The notes under the pieces are model-generated. The model made no database searches. It had not been told where the DNA came from and saw nothing but the letters and a program-made list of their open reading frames with translations. From assembly GCA_025361105.1 (NCBI GenBank), contig JANYAW010000006.1, forward strand, positions 1 through 18,398: 18,398 bases of DNA, given 5' to 3'. The stretch's first letter is position 1, and each line of letters opens with the position of its first letter. The DNA comes from Rhodocyclaceae bacterium. Its GTDB lineage: Bacteria > Pseudomonadota > Gammaproteobacteria > Burkholderiales > Rhodocyclaceae. Positions 7,469 through 15,712 of the stretch are shown in pieces. Both the position numbers and the translations under genes were made by a program.

Positions 7469-9523
7469 TTGAATATTGTTTTCGCGCGTGAATCCGCCGA
7501 TCACCACTGTGCCACCATTCTCAACAATCACACTGGTTGTCAGTGTGTTGGTGTCTAGGCTTCCAGTATTGGCATTGGTAATAGTGCTCTTGGCGATGTT
7601 CAATTCCAAGCTAATGCGGTTGTCTGGATTGATCGATGGTGTGACCGTCAAGTTCAATGGCGCGGAGAAAGTTTGGTAAATCGGCAAACCAGTTTGCGCA
7701 TTCACGCCAGTCAGAATTGTGACTTGTTGCGTGTTGTTAATGGTTGCTGCTTTTCTGTCCATCGTCACAACGCGGGGCGACGACACGGTTTTATTTCTGG
7801 AATCGGCCTCGGCTGCTTGTAGCTCTAGCGTCAGCAGCTTGGTTGCCGCGCTATTGAATAGCATCAGATTGAGCGCTGTTGAGCCAGCAATATTGAAATT
7901 GGTGCCAAACGCCTGAGTGCTTGTTCGTGACAATTCGGACGGAGTGGTCGCTGATCCAACACTGAGGGAGCCGCCAGCATTAGGCGAGAAATTAAGGCTA
8001 CCACCAGTCAAAGGAACCGTATGGCTTGGTGACGCATCAAAAAGTTTAAGCCTGACACCCAGTGAATCAGAAAACCCTGTCGACGCTTCGACAATTCGCG
8101 CTTCTATCATCACCTGTTTTTGCGGTACATCGACATTGCGTACAACTTCACGAATGGCCTCAACAACAGAGTCGGTATCACGAATGAATAGCTTCTTGGA
8201 AAGATCGTGCGTAGCCATCGTGCCGCGCGCCGACATCATTCCGCCCCCGCCAGCTACTGGTGCACCCGGCGCGGCGGCTGCAGCCGCTGGTGTCGCGGCG
8301 GCAGCACCCGCACTGCTGCCCGGCTGCGAAATGTTTGCACGGATCAAAGTAGCTAACTCGGACGGCTTAATGTAGCTCAGCGTAAATGTCTCCGAGACCA
8401 ATGGTGCAGTGTCATTTGATCTTGCGACTTCATCGGCAGAATCCTGATCACGCTTTTGTAGCACCGCGCGATCACCAAACAAAATAATGTCATTGCGAAT
8501 CCGATAACCAGCATTCACTTGACCCATCACGATATCGAGCGCTTGGTCATAGGAAATATTGTCAAGTGCAATCGTTACCTGACGACCCGCGAGCGATGGA
8601 TCGACGATCAAGTTCTTGCCGGATATTTCCGCCAGCGTGCGAAGCACCATAGTTGCTTCAGCTTGATAAAAGTTGATGGAGACTTTTTGACCTTGCTGAC
8701 CCGTTTGGACAAGCTTGTTGGCATCTTCAAGCGGGATAGGATTTACCTCAATCACCAATTGGTTGTTGACGACTTTGGCTTGGTGAAACCAGCGTCCATG
8801 GGCGGCAATATCCAATTGCGCCATGCCTCCAGCACTTTTCGCGGTAATCGAATTGACTAAGGTAGCGAAGTCATTTACGTCACGCTTATTTTGCAATCGG
8901 GCAGGCAAGTCGACGCCTTGCAACTCAACCAACAACCCATTGCCGACACGTCGAATGTCGACTGGCACTGAGCCATCAGTCAGGTCAATCAGAACTAGGC
9001 CTTGACCCGCATCGCCGCGACGAAACGAGATGTCACGCACGGACGAGCGATCCGCCGACGGCTTGCTAGCTACTGGTGCCATCGACGTTGTAGAACGCTG
9101 ATACGCACTGGGCGATGCCTCAGCACTTGCTGTTGGCGCTTGTGCGGTAAGGCGGATAAACAGATTTTTGCCATCGACTTCCGTCGAATATTTTGTGGCG
9201 CGATACAAATTCAGCACGACGCGAGTCAAGCTATCCGCCTGCACCAGATTGACAGTTTTTAGATCGCCCTCGTTAACTTGCTGGACAGTGGTTCCGGTCT
9301 TATTGTCGGTGTCAGGAAAGTCAAACACCACGCGCGGTGGTTCGACAATGCTCCATGTACCTGGTGCAGCTTTAATCGGCTCCTGCATTTCCAGTTTCAA
9401 CAGAATGTTGTTTCCGTCGCGACGAACTTGAATTTGCTGAATCGCATTTGCCGCCATCGCGATTGATGGCACTGCGGACAACAAGCAAAACATCGCGTAC
9501 ACGATGCGCGGCAAAGTTTTCAT
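7466..9523 (-). CDS. pilQ: Type IV pilus secretin PilQ, ended early by an in-frame TAG
   Basis: PilQ is the outer-membrane secretin through which the type IV pilus, and often transforming DNA, passes. A signal peptide (residues 1-24, cleavage after SIAMA) is followed by two AMIN domains (about 28-128 and 162-262) that bind peptidoglycan. Then come an N0/STN domain (about 280-357), an N1 domain (about 377-470) and the secretin barrel domain (from about 470). Residues 400-436 are an Ala/Gly/Pro-rich insert in N1. The frame stops at TAG after GGFTRENNIQ, 45 codons short; the full product would be about 731 residues. The missing part includes the conserved VPFLGDLP block, so the truncated product is unlikely to form a normal pore. 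GGGAGGG lies just before the ATG, which overlaps the pilP stop (ATGA). Confidence 0.93.
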   Translation of the reverse strand: MKTLPRIVYAMFCLLSAVPSIAMAANAIQQIQVRRDGNNILLKLEMQEPIKAAPGTWSIVEPPRVVFDFPDTDNKTGTTVQQVNEGDLKTVNLVQADSLTRVVLNLYRATKYSTEVDGKNLFIRLTAQAPTASAEASPSAYQRSTTSMAPVASKPSADRSSVRDISFRRGDAGQGLVLIDLTDGSVPVDIRRVGNGLLVELQGVDLPARLQNKRDVNDFATLVNSITAKSAGGMAQLDIAAHGRWFHQAKVVNNQLVIEVNPIPLEDANKLVQTGQQGQKVSINFYQAEATMVLRTLAEISGKNLIVDPSLAGRQVTIALDNISYDQALDIVMGQVNAGYRIRNDIILFGDRAVLQKRDQDSADEVARSNDTAPLVSETFTLSYIKPSELATLIRANISQPGSSAGAAAATPAAAAAAPGAPVAGGGGMMSARGTMATHDLSKKLFIRDTDSVVEAIREVVRNVDVPQKQVMIEARIVEASTGFSDSLGVRLKLFDASPSHTVPLTGGSLNFSPNAGGSLSVGSATTPSELSRTSTQAFGTNFNIAGSTALNLMLFNSAATKLLTLELQAAEADSRNKTVSSPRVVTMDRKAATINNTQQVTILTGVNAQTGLPIYQTFSAPLNLTVTPSINPDNRISLELNIAKSTITNANTGSLDTNTLTTSVIVENGGTVVIGGFTRENNIQ

Positions 9524-10050
9524 TTTTTCCCTCCCTCTTTGGGCACGAGGATGTTGGTTTCACGCTCAACCCATGCGCCATTGCTATCTTTTACGGTCTC
9601 GAGCACCGTCATTCCGTCACTTGTAATAGCAGTGATTTTGCCGAAATTCTGGCCAACAAACTCACCCACGCGGACGTGTTTCGGTTTGTTTGGTGCTGGC
9701 GTTTTGATAAGCGCGTAATGCGTCTTGCCATCAAAAAGCACGCCCATTACTTTCAAATCTTCAAGCGGAAAATTTTCTAACGCTTGGCGCGCCCGATCAC
9801 GATCCGGTGCGGTTTTATCGTTCGTCGCATCTGTCGTCAATATTTTGGATCCGGAAAATGGCGGCGTAAGTTGTTCGCCGGTATACGCGACGGCAGGGAA
9901 CGCCGTAATTTCCGGAAGAGGTTGAACTTTCCCACGCATGCCCTTGGCCTGTTCCTTCATCCACTCTTTGAGGTCGTCGTGCTCAGACGACGCACATCCA
10001 GTCAACACCAGACTGGCGCCGACGCAGCCGAGTATGAGTAGTTGTTTCAT
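9520..10050 (-). CDS. pilP: Type IV pilus lipoprotein PilP
   Basis: PilP is an inner-membrane lipoprotein that links the PilMNO platform to the N0 domain of PilQ. The 176-residue protein begins with a lipoprotein signal peptide ending in the lipobox LTGC (Cys19), followed by an extended periplasmic linker. The C-terminal beta-domain carries family motifs, including FPLEDLKVMGVL, HVRVGEFVGQNFGKITAI and WVERETNILV. Its ATG overlaps the pilO stop, and its TGA overlaps the pilQ ATG. A 12-base match to the dispersed repeat core lies at 9690-9701 in the opposite orientation, encoding part of TPAPNK, but the flanks do not match. Confidence 0.95.
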   Translation of the reverse strand: MKQLLILGCVGASLVLTGCASSEHDDLKEWMKEQAKGMRGKVQPLPEITAFPAVAYTGEQLTPPFSGSKILTTDATNDKTAPDRDRARQALENFPLEDLKVMGVLFDGKTHYALIKTPAPNKPKHVRVGEFVGQNFGKITAITSDGMTVLETVKDSNGAWVERETNILVPKEGGKK

Positions 10051-10796
10051 TTCTTGGCCTTTGCCGCTGGCGCCGCTGCTTTACGACGCTTCGCCATCTC
10101 GTCTTCATCAAGGTAGCGGAAAGTCTTGGCTGTCGTTTTCATGACCAGCAATCCATCTTTGGCATTGCCAACCAAGTCGATATCGTTGAGCGTCACGATA
10201 CGCGGCAATTGCGCCACATCGCCCGCAAACGCGCCGATGTCGTGGTAGCTGCCAGTGAGCTGCAACGTGATCGGGACTTCAGCGTAAAACTCCTTGGTTG
10301 CCTCGCCGCCCGGCTTAAACAAATCAACAAGTAGTCCGCGTGTTTGTGCTGCTTTGTTGATATCCACCAAAAGATCGCCGATTTCAGACTGGTTCGGCAA
10401 TTGTTTCAACAACTCGCCAAAGCCGGTGTTAATTTCAGCTAACTGGCGTCGGTGCTCATCCAAGTTCACCGCTTGACGTTTTCGATCCAGCCAATCTTCT
10501 TTTAACTTGGCTTCTTCAGTCTCTTTTTGCGCAAGCTCTTCAATCTGATAATTCCAACCGAGCCAATACGCAGCACCGACGAGAGCGGCAAACAAGCCAA
10601 GCAAAATTACAACCTTCGGAGCTGTCGCCCACAGGCCAGGATCTTTTGGATCGAGCGTCTTGAAATCGTCGAGAATCTTGGCGAAATCAATAGCAGGTTT
10701 CTTGGGTTCCGCTGGGACGATTGATTCTTTTTGCCCGCGCGCGCCTGATTTGGCGGGAGCCAAGCCCTTACCCTTTAGAAAAGAAGGCAATTTCAT
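10047..10796 (-). CDS. pilO: Type IV pilus inner-membrane protein PilO
   Basis: PilO pairs with PilN in the inner-membrane alignment complex. The 249-residue protein has a cytoplasmic N-terminal region of about 60 residues rich in Lys, Ala and Pro. One membrane segment follows (about 64-84, VVILLGLFAALVGAAYWLGW), then a periplasmic coiled coil (about 85-135, Glu/Lys rich) and a ferredoxin-like domain with LPNQSEIGDLLVDINKAA and VPITLQLTGSYHDIGAF. The C-terminus ends in a basic Ala/Lys tail (KRRKAAAPAAKAKK). It overlaps pilN and pilP by a few bases, so the genes are probably translated as one coupled operon. Confidence 0.95.
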   Translation of the reverse strand: MKLPSFLKGKGLAPAKSGARGQKESIVPAEPKKPAIDFAKILDDFKTLDPKDPGLWATAPKVVILLGLFAALVGAAYWLGWNYQIEELAQKETEEAKLKEDWLDRKRQAVNLDEHRRQLAEINTGFGELLKQLPNQSEIGDLLVDINKAAQTRGLLVDLFKPGGEATKEFYAEVPITLQLTGSYHDIGAFAGDVAQLPRIVTLNDIDLVGNAKDGLLVMKTTAKTFRYLDEDEMAKRRKAAAPAAKAKK

Positions 10797-11368
10797 GGCT
10801 TCTTGCCTTTCTTGCCGTCGTCAGTGGTTTGACGGGCTATTGATACGGTAACGCTGAAAGCATTTAGCCGTCGCCCAGCAACTGTTTCGGCCTTGGTTTC
10901 AATGAGTTCAGAATTTTGCAGCAAAGGTGAATCGTTGAAATTATTCATCAAGGTATTAATTCGCGCATTCGATTGCGCGTAACCGGTCACCAAAATGCTG
11001 GGGCCAGTTTGCTTAATAGTCTTGAAGTAGATACCTTCTGGCACTTGCCGAACAAGCTCATTAAACAGATGCACCGTTTCCGTACGATTGGCTTGAAGTG
11101 CCTCAATCACGCGCTTGCGAGCGAGCAAGGAATCCGTTTGCTCTTTCAGTTTTTTGATTTCCGCAATTTCCTTATCAAGCGAAGAGACCTCTCGCTTGAG
11201 AAACTCATTTTTCTCGGACTGCGCGCCAATTTTTGTACTAATCAACGTGAATCCGAGGAACCAAATAAGGCCAGCGAGCAAAGCAACCATACCGAGCAAC
11301 GCATAGAACTGCTGGCGTCGCGCACGGCGTTTTGCTTCTCGATGAGGAAGTAGATTAATTCTAATCAT
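10793..11368 (-). CDS. pilN: Type IV pilus inner-membrane protein PilN
   Basis: The 191-residue protein begins MIRINLLPHREAKRR; the INLLP motif is the conserved segment that docks in a groove of PilM. One membrane segment follows (about 23-44), then a coiled coil with alternating Glu/Lys (about 52-95) and a periplasmic ferredoxin-like domain with FNELVRQVPEGIYFKTIKQ and ILVTGYAQSNARI. It partners PilO. The ATG overlaps the pilM TGA. The Lys-rich tail KKGKKP is a minor feature. Confidence 0.95.
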   Translation of the reverse strand: MIRINLLPHREAKRRARRQQFYALLGMVALLAGLIWFLGFTLISTKIGAQSEKNEFLKREVSSLDKEIAEIKKLKEQTDSLLARKRVIEALQANRTETVHLFNELVRQVPEGIYFKTIKQTGPSILVTGYAQSNARINTLMNNFNDSPLLQNSELIETKAETVAGRRLNAFSVTVSIARQTTDDGKKGKKP

Positions 11369-12456
11369 TGGTCAAACTTCCGCATTGCCAAACCGCATGC
11401 CACCAATAGTGATGGCGCATCAGACACCAACTGCTTCGCTCGCACGCGCGGTGAGACCGCCATGCCGCCAAAGGGATTGGCCAATATAGTATTCACTCCC
11501 GTTCGACGCGCAACCACTTCGGCGATGCCCGGCACAAGTGCCGAACCGCCGGCGAGAACAATATGATTGATCTCAGAGTGCGGCGTTGAAGTAAAGAAAA
11601 ACTGATGCGCACGAGCCACTTCTTGCGCCAAGTTTTCAAGGAAGGGCTGCAGCAATTCTGTTTCGTAGTTCTCTTGCGTTGCGGGTGAACGCTTCATGGT
11701 TTCTGCTTCGTCGGCCGACACGCCATAAGCGCGCATGATTTCAGAGGTAAGCTGTCCGCCACCAAAGGCTTGCTCGCGTGAGTAGAGCAATTCGTCACCC
11801 TTCATCATGGTGAATTTAATCGCCGCGCCACCGATGTCAGCCAGTGTGATGACCTGCTCTTGTGCGCCAGGGGGTAACTGCGCAACGATTAGTTCGTAAG
11901 CCGCCTGAGTGGCATAGGACTCAACATCCATCACCACCGGTTTAAGGTTGGCTTGCTCAGCGACTTCCACGCGATCAGCGACTTTTTCTTTGCGCGACGC
12001 GGCCAGCAACACGTCAACATCGTCGGGGCTCGCGGACGATGGTCCAATGACTTGAAAATCGAGATTAACTTCTTCAAGCGCAAACGGAATGTATTGGTTG
12101 GCTTCCGATTCGACCTGAATTTCCATGTCGGTCTCGCGCAGCCCTGCGGGAAGTGTAATTTTTTTGGTGATTACAGCGGCCGATGGCAGCGCCATGGCGA
12201 CAAATCTGGTTGAGCTACCAAGCCGCTTCCAGCATCGCTCTATCGTTTCGGTGACAACCTCCAGGTTGGCAATATTGCCATCTACCACCGCATCTTTTGG
12301 CAACGACTCAATGGCATAGCGCTCCACACGCGGCTGTCCCTTGCCAGCATCAACCAGCTCGACCATCTTGATTGAACTCGAACTTATGTCCAGTCCAATC
12401 AGCGGTCTAAGCTTGGGATTGAATATCGCTTTGAGCGTCGAGACATCCAGCTGCAA
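11365..12456 (-). CDS. pilM: Type IV pilus assembly protein PilM (actin-like ATPase)
   Basis: PilM is a cytoplasmic protein with an actin/FtsA fold that binds ATP and the N-terminus of PilN, forming the inner ring of the pilus machine. In 363 residues it shows LIGLDISSSSIKMVEL (about 19-34, phosphate 1), LADIGGAAIKFTM (phosphate 2, about 205-217) and IVLAGGSALVPGI (adenosine region). KITLPAGLRETDMEIQVE and YIPFALEEVNLDFQ are typical of the family. The start appears to be TTG: AAAGGA (12464-12469) lies 7 bases upstream, and no ATG precedes the conserved region. It is the first gene of pilMNOPQ. Confidence 0.94.
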   Translation of the reverse strand: MQLDVSTLKAIFNPKLRPLIGLDISSSSIKMVELVDAGKGQPRVERYAIESLPKDAVVDGNIANLEVVTETIERCWKRLGSSTRFVAMALPSAAVITKKITLPAGLRETDMEIQVESEANQYIPFALEEVNLDFQVIGPSSASPDDVDVLLAASRKEKVADRVEVAEQANLKPVVMDVESYATQAAYELIVAQLPPGAQEQVITLADIGGAAIKFTMMKGDELLYSREQAFGGGQLTSEIMRAYGVSADEAETMKRSPATQENYETELLQPFLENLAQEVARAHQFFFTSTPHSEINHIVLAGGSALVPGIAEVVARRTGVNTILANPFGGMAVSPRVRAKQLVSDAPSLLVACGLAMRKFDQ

Positions 12457-12510
12457 GAGATTTTCCTTTAGAAATAGTGCGTTAGAAGCAATACCGATAA
12501 TTCACTTCAA

Positions 12511-12539
12511 ATCCTATCAGCAACTATATCGTGTGTAAA
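12511..12539 (-). promoter_or_regulatory. Predicted sigma-70-type promoter for pilMNOPQ
   Basis: The minus strand has TTTACA (12534-12539), a 17-base spacer and TAGGAT (12511-12516). The predicted start lies about 45 bases before the pilM TTG. It is the best match in the 210-base gap between pilM and mrcA, which otherwise holds only the mrcA promoter and a small GCCG/CGGC hairpin near 12552-12564. Confidence 0.5.
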
Positions 12540-12608
12540 GTATAAATATTGGCCGCCTGTCGGCTTTCCTGATTTGAATCGTAGCATTTTTGACACACGC
12601 GTATTTGC

Positions 12609-12636
12609 TTTTGGCGCACATCCTCGACCCTATAAT
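12609..12636 (+). promoter_or_regulatory. Predicted promoter for mrcA
   Basis: A perfect TATAAT lies at 12631-12636. The -35 is weaker: TTTTGG at 12609-12614 with 16-base spacing is the best placed. The box lies 30 bases upstream of the mrcA ATG, so the predicted leader is short, about 25 bases. Confidence 0.5.
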
Positions 12637-12666
12637 CAAACGACTATTCCTCGAATTTCTTTACTC

Positions 12667-15012
12667 ATGCAAATTTCCGCAAGCCCCTTACGTTGGGTGC
12701 TGATCCCTGTGGTGGTAGTGCTCGGCAGTGTTTTAGCTATCGTCGCAATTGTCGCCATCGTCGCAATTTTGGCCTATCCACAACTTCCGGCAATCGATTC
12801 GTTAACCGATTACCGACCAAAGATTCCGCTGCGAATTTTTACCAGTGACGGATTCTTAATTGGCGAATTTGGCGAAGAGCGACGGAATTTCGTGCGTATT
12901 TCAGATTTGCCGCCGACCATGAAACAAGCGATTTTGGCGGCCGAGGATGAACGCTTTTATCAACATCCCGGATTCGACATTCAAGGACTAGTGCGTGCAG
13001 CGTATTCCACCTTGATACTCCATCACAAACAAGGTGCGTCGACAATTACGCAACAAGTCGCGCGAAATTTCTTCCTGACTTCCGAACAAAATTACGTGCG
13101 CAAGATTTATGAAATTTTGCTAGCAGTGAAGATTGAACACTCGTTGACCAAAGATGAAATTTTGCAGGTTTACGTGAACCAGATTTACCTCGGCCAGCGC
13201 GCCTACGGGTTTGCTTCGGCGGCGCAGATTTATTTTGGCAAGCCGCTCAAAGAACTCAGCGTGGCCGAAACCGCGATGCTAGCTGGCTTGCCTAAAGCGC
13301 CCTCAGCCTACAACCCGGTGGCCAATCCCAAGCGCGCGGCCTTGCGTCAGCACTATGTTTTGCGGCGCATGCATGATCTCGAATTTATCGATGACGCGCA
13401 ATTTACCCAAGCGCAAGCCGAACCGCTACACGTCAAACGTGGGACTAACGATTTCGGTATTCCGGCCGATTTCGTCGCCGAGATGGCGCGACAAATGGTA
13501 GTCGAACGATTCCCCGACAACGTTTATGGCAACGGCCTCAAAGTCATCACCACCATCACCAAGGCCGACCAAATCGCTGCCAACGCCAGCTTGCGCCGTG
13601 CCGTACTCGAATACGACCATCGCCATGCCTATCGCGGCGTGGAGGGCTACGTCAATATGAAGGACATCACCAGCGACACGGACGATGGGCTAGAAGAGTT
13701 GTTGCAGGATTTTGAAGATTCGGGCGACCTGTTGCCCGCAGTAGTGCTCGAAGCCTCACCGACTTTGATACGCGCTTATTTGCGCGGCGGCGAAGTGCTC
13801 AAGATTAACGAACCTGGATTGAAATTCGCCAAACGCATGCTCGATGACAAGGCTGCGCCTAATAAGCGACTGCGCCGTGGCGCGGTAATTCGTGTCCAAA
13901 AAACCAGCGACAAGAACGGTGACTTTTGGCAAGTTCTTCAACTTCCCGAAGCCGAAGCAGCATTCGTCTCGGCAAGTCCAGTCGATGGCGCAATCCGCGC
14001 GCTAGTCGGCGGCTTTGATTTCAATCGCAACAAATTCAATCACGTCACCCAAGCATGGCGTCAGCCTGGTTCGAGCTTCAAACCATTTATCTATTCAGCA
14101 TCGCTGGAAAAAGGTTTCCACCCGGGTTCGATTTTCGACGATGCACCCATCGTTATTTCCGCCGAGGAAACGGGCAGCCAGGATTGGGCACCAAAAAATT
14201 ATGACGGCAAATACGAAGGCCCGATGACCATGCGCACCGCCTTGACCAAATCCAAAAACATGGTCTCGATACGGATTTTGAAATCAATCAGCCCGCACTA
14301 TGCACAAGACTACGCGACCAAATTCGGTTTCGATGCTGAAAAAAATCCGCCGTTTCTCACGCTGGCGTTGGGTGCAGGTGCGGTGACACCGTGGCAACAG
14401 TTGGCTGCCTATTCGGTGTTTGCCAACGGCGGCTATCGCATCACACCGTTTTTGGTACGACAAATTATTGACGACCAAGGTCATGTGTTGGCAGAAACAA
14501 AACCCGAGTTAGCTGGCGATGAGAGCTTGCGCATCATTGACGTACGCAACGCGTGGTTGATGGACAGCATGATGCACGATGTCACCCGCCGAGGAACGGC
14601 AGCAAGCGGCACCGCCAGACTTAAGCGTGCTGATTTGGCCGGCAAAACCGGCACTACCAACGACTATATCGACGCATGGTTTTGCGGCTACCAACCAAGT
14701 CTGGTCGGCATTGCATGGATAGGATTCGATCAACCAAGGCGCTTGGGCGACGGCGAAACCGGCGGTAGCGCGGCCTTGCCGATTTGGGTCGGCTATATGG
14801 AAAAAGCCTTGGCCGGAATCCCCGAGAGTTTCCAAAACTTCCCCGCTGGACTCACGCAAATCAACGTTGCTGATCCAAGCGGCAAGCAAATGCGTGACTA
14901 CATTTATTCGGAACAAGTTCCGGGGGGCGATGCAGGCGAGCCCGAAGAAGTCCGCCATACGCCAGCACCTGTGCGCGACGCGAAGATTAAGCCGGTTGAG
15001 GTGGGGAACTAG
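12667..15012 (+). CDS. mrcA: Class A penicillin-binding protein 1A (glycosyltransferase/transpeptidase)
   Basis: This bifunctional inner-membrane enzyme polymerises and cross-links peptidoglycan. From the ATG it is 781 residues. A membrane anchor (about 9-36) contains repeated IVA units. The GT51 glycosyltransferase domain has the catalytic Glu93 in EDERFYQHPG, then GASTITQQVARNF, ILQVYVNQIYLGQRAYG and AMLAGLPKAPSAYNP. An OB-like insert domain follows at about 290-430. The transpeptidase domain has SSFK (Ser469 nucleophile, Lys472), SKN (529-531) and KTG (660-662). I chose the ATG rather than an upstream TTG at 12574 because the ATG lies downstream of the TATAAT and starts directly before the membrane segment. 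Divergence from pilM is the usual order in betaproteobacteria. The stop is TAG. Confidence 0.95.
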   Translation: MQISASPLRWVLIPVVVVLGSVLAIVAIVAIVAILAYPQLPAIDSLTDYRPKIPLRIFTSDGFLIGEFGEERRNFVRISDLPPTMKQAILAAEDERFYQHPGFDIQGLVRAAYSTLILHHKQGASTITQQVARNFFLTSEQNYVRKIYEILLAVKIEHSLTKDEILQVYVNQIYLGQRAYGFASAAQIYFGKPLKELSVAETAMLAGLPKAPSAYNPVANPKRAALRQHYVLRRMHDLEFIDDAQFTQAQAEPLHVKRGTNDFGIPADFVAEMARQMVVERFPDNVYGNGLKVITTITKADQIAANASLRRAVLEYDHRHAYRGVEGYVNMKDITSDTDDGLEELLQDFEDSGDLLPAVVLEASPTLIRAYLRGGEVLKINEPGLKFAKRMLDDKAAPNKRLRRGAVIRVQKTSDKNGDFWQVLQLPEAEAAFVSASPVDGAIRALVGGFDFNRNKFNHVTQAWRQPGSSFKPFIYSASLEKGFHPGSIFDDAPIVISAEETGSQDWAPKNYDGKYEGPMTMRTALTKSKNMVSIRILKSISPHYAQDYATKFGFDAEKNPPFLTLALGAGAVTPWQQLAAYSVFANGGYRITPFLVRQIIDDQGHVLAETKPELAGDESLRIIDVRNAWLMDSMMHDVTRRGTAASGTARLKRADLAGKTGTTNDYIDAWFCGYQPSLVGIAWIGFDQPRRLGDGETGGSAALPIWVGYMEKALAGIPESFQNFPAGLTQINVADPSGKQMRDYIYSEQVPGGDAGEPEEVRHTPAPVRDAKIKPVEVGN

Positions 15013-15028
15013 CGCTGCGACGGGACGC

Positions 15029-15685
15029 TCATGCAGAGGACGGTGTATCACCAGCACCAACTGGCGTTGCTGCCCAATTCCAAATCGCCGACCACTGGTC
15101 CAAATCTTTTTGCACACGTGATGGCGGCAGGTCAAACAAGGTCATGCCGTGCGCTGCGGCCTGCACGTAATTTTGTGTATCGCGCAGACAGGTGAGCACC
15201 GGCAGCCCAACATCGCTCAAGAAGCGCTCAAGCTCCGCCGCCGCGCGGGTACGGGCATCGACGCGCATGCCGACGATGGCGACGAAGGCGTGGTGTTGAC
15301 GGATTTCTTGTTCTTCGCGTAGCGCATCGAGAAAATGTCGTGTCGCCAAAATATCGAAAATCGATGGCTGCAAGGGCACAATTACACGCTCCACTAGTTT
15401 CAATACGTGAGTTAATTTTTTTCCGTGCAAGCCGGCGGGCGTGTCGAGGATGACGTGCGTTGCGTCTACTGGTGGGCGGGCTGGTTTGCCTTCCTCAATC
15501 TCCCAACTGTGGATGCGCGGCAAGCCTGCCGGGCGCAATTGCAGCCAATCACGCGAAGATTGTTGTCGGTCAATATCGCCCAACATAACCTTGTGCCCGG
15601 CGCAGGCAAACATGCCGGCCAGATTAGTCGCCAGTGTGCTTTTGCCCACGCCGCCTTTTGGATTCGCCACTAAATAGGATTGCAT
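15029..15685 (-). CDS. ParA/MinD-like P-loop ATPase, orphan
   Basis: This 218-residue protein has the deviant Walker A motif NPKGGVGKSTLATNLAG near its N-terminus (residues 9-25), the switch region MLGDIDRQQSSRDW and the Walker B-like ILDTPAGLHG. These place it in the ParA/Soj family, which forms ATP-dependent dimers that position DNA or protein cargo. No ParB-like gene or obvious centromere site is adjacent, so it is unlikely to be the chromosomal partition ATPase; the cargo is unknown. The start is probably the ATG with GAGGTG six bases upstream; a GTG seven codons earlier (15706) is possible. The last residues (TPVGAGDTPSSA) are encoded by a copy of the dispersed hairpin repeat, so the repeat supplies the C-terminal tail. 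It converges on mrcA with a 16-base gap. Confidence 0.88.
   Translation of the reverse strand: MQSYLVANPKGGVGKSTLATNLAGMFACAGHKVMLGDIDRQQSSRDWLQLRPAGLPRIHSWEIEEGKPARPPVDATHVILDTPAGLHGKKLTHVLKLVERVIVPLQPSIFDILATRHFLDALREEQEIRQHHAFVAIVGMRVDARTRAAAELERFLSDVGLPVLTCLRDTQNYVQAAAHGMTLFDLPPSRVQKDLDQWSAIWNWAATPVGAGDTPSSA
15040..15067 (-). repeat. Dispersed hairpin repeat, copy 4 (end of ParA-like gene)
   Basis: This copy matches about 24 of 29 positions of the qor copy. Its core CCAGTTGGTGCTGG gives a 4-pair stem with loop TTGGTG. It is read as TPVGAGDTP and lies within the last 13 codons of the ParA-like gene. Confidence 0.65.
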
Positions 15686-15712
15686 ATTCGTCACCTCAAT
15701 TGTCACCCTCGG

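Noticed and set aside
8251..8268. CCAGCTACTGG in pilQ, with a similar CTACTGGTGC at about 9070, as repeat copies
   Set aside because: They share only short words with the repeat, lack the TTGGTG loop and flanks, and fit APVA codons in linker sequence.
12341..12358. GTTGATGCTGGC in pilM as a repeat copy
   Set aside because: Only the 12-base core resembles the repeat, with one mismatch; there is no stem or flanking homology, and it fits pilM coding (VDAG).
12574..12666. TTG at 12574 as the mrcA start
   Set aside because: The extra 31 residues are not family-like and the region contains the TATAAT box; the ATG at 12667 fits the membrane anchor.
15686..15706. GTG at 15706 as the ParA-like start
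   Set aside because: The ATG at 15685 has GAGGTG six bases upstream and lies close to the P-loop, as is usual; the GTG is less well placed.
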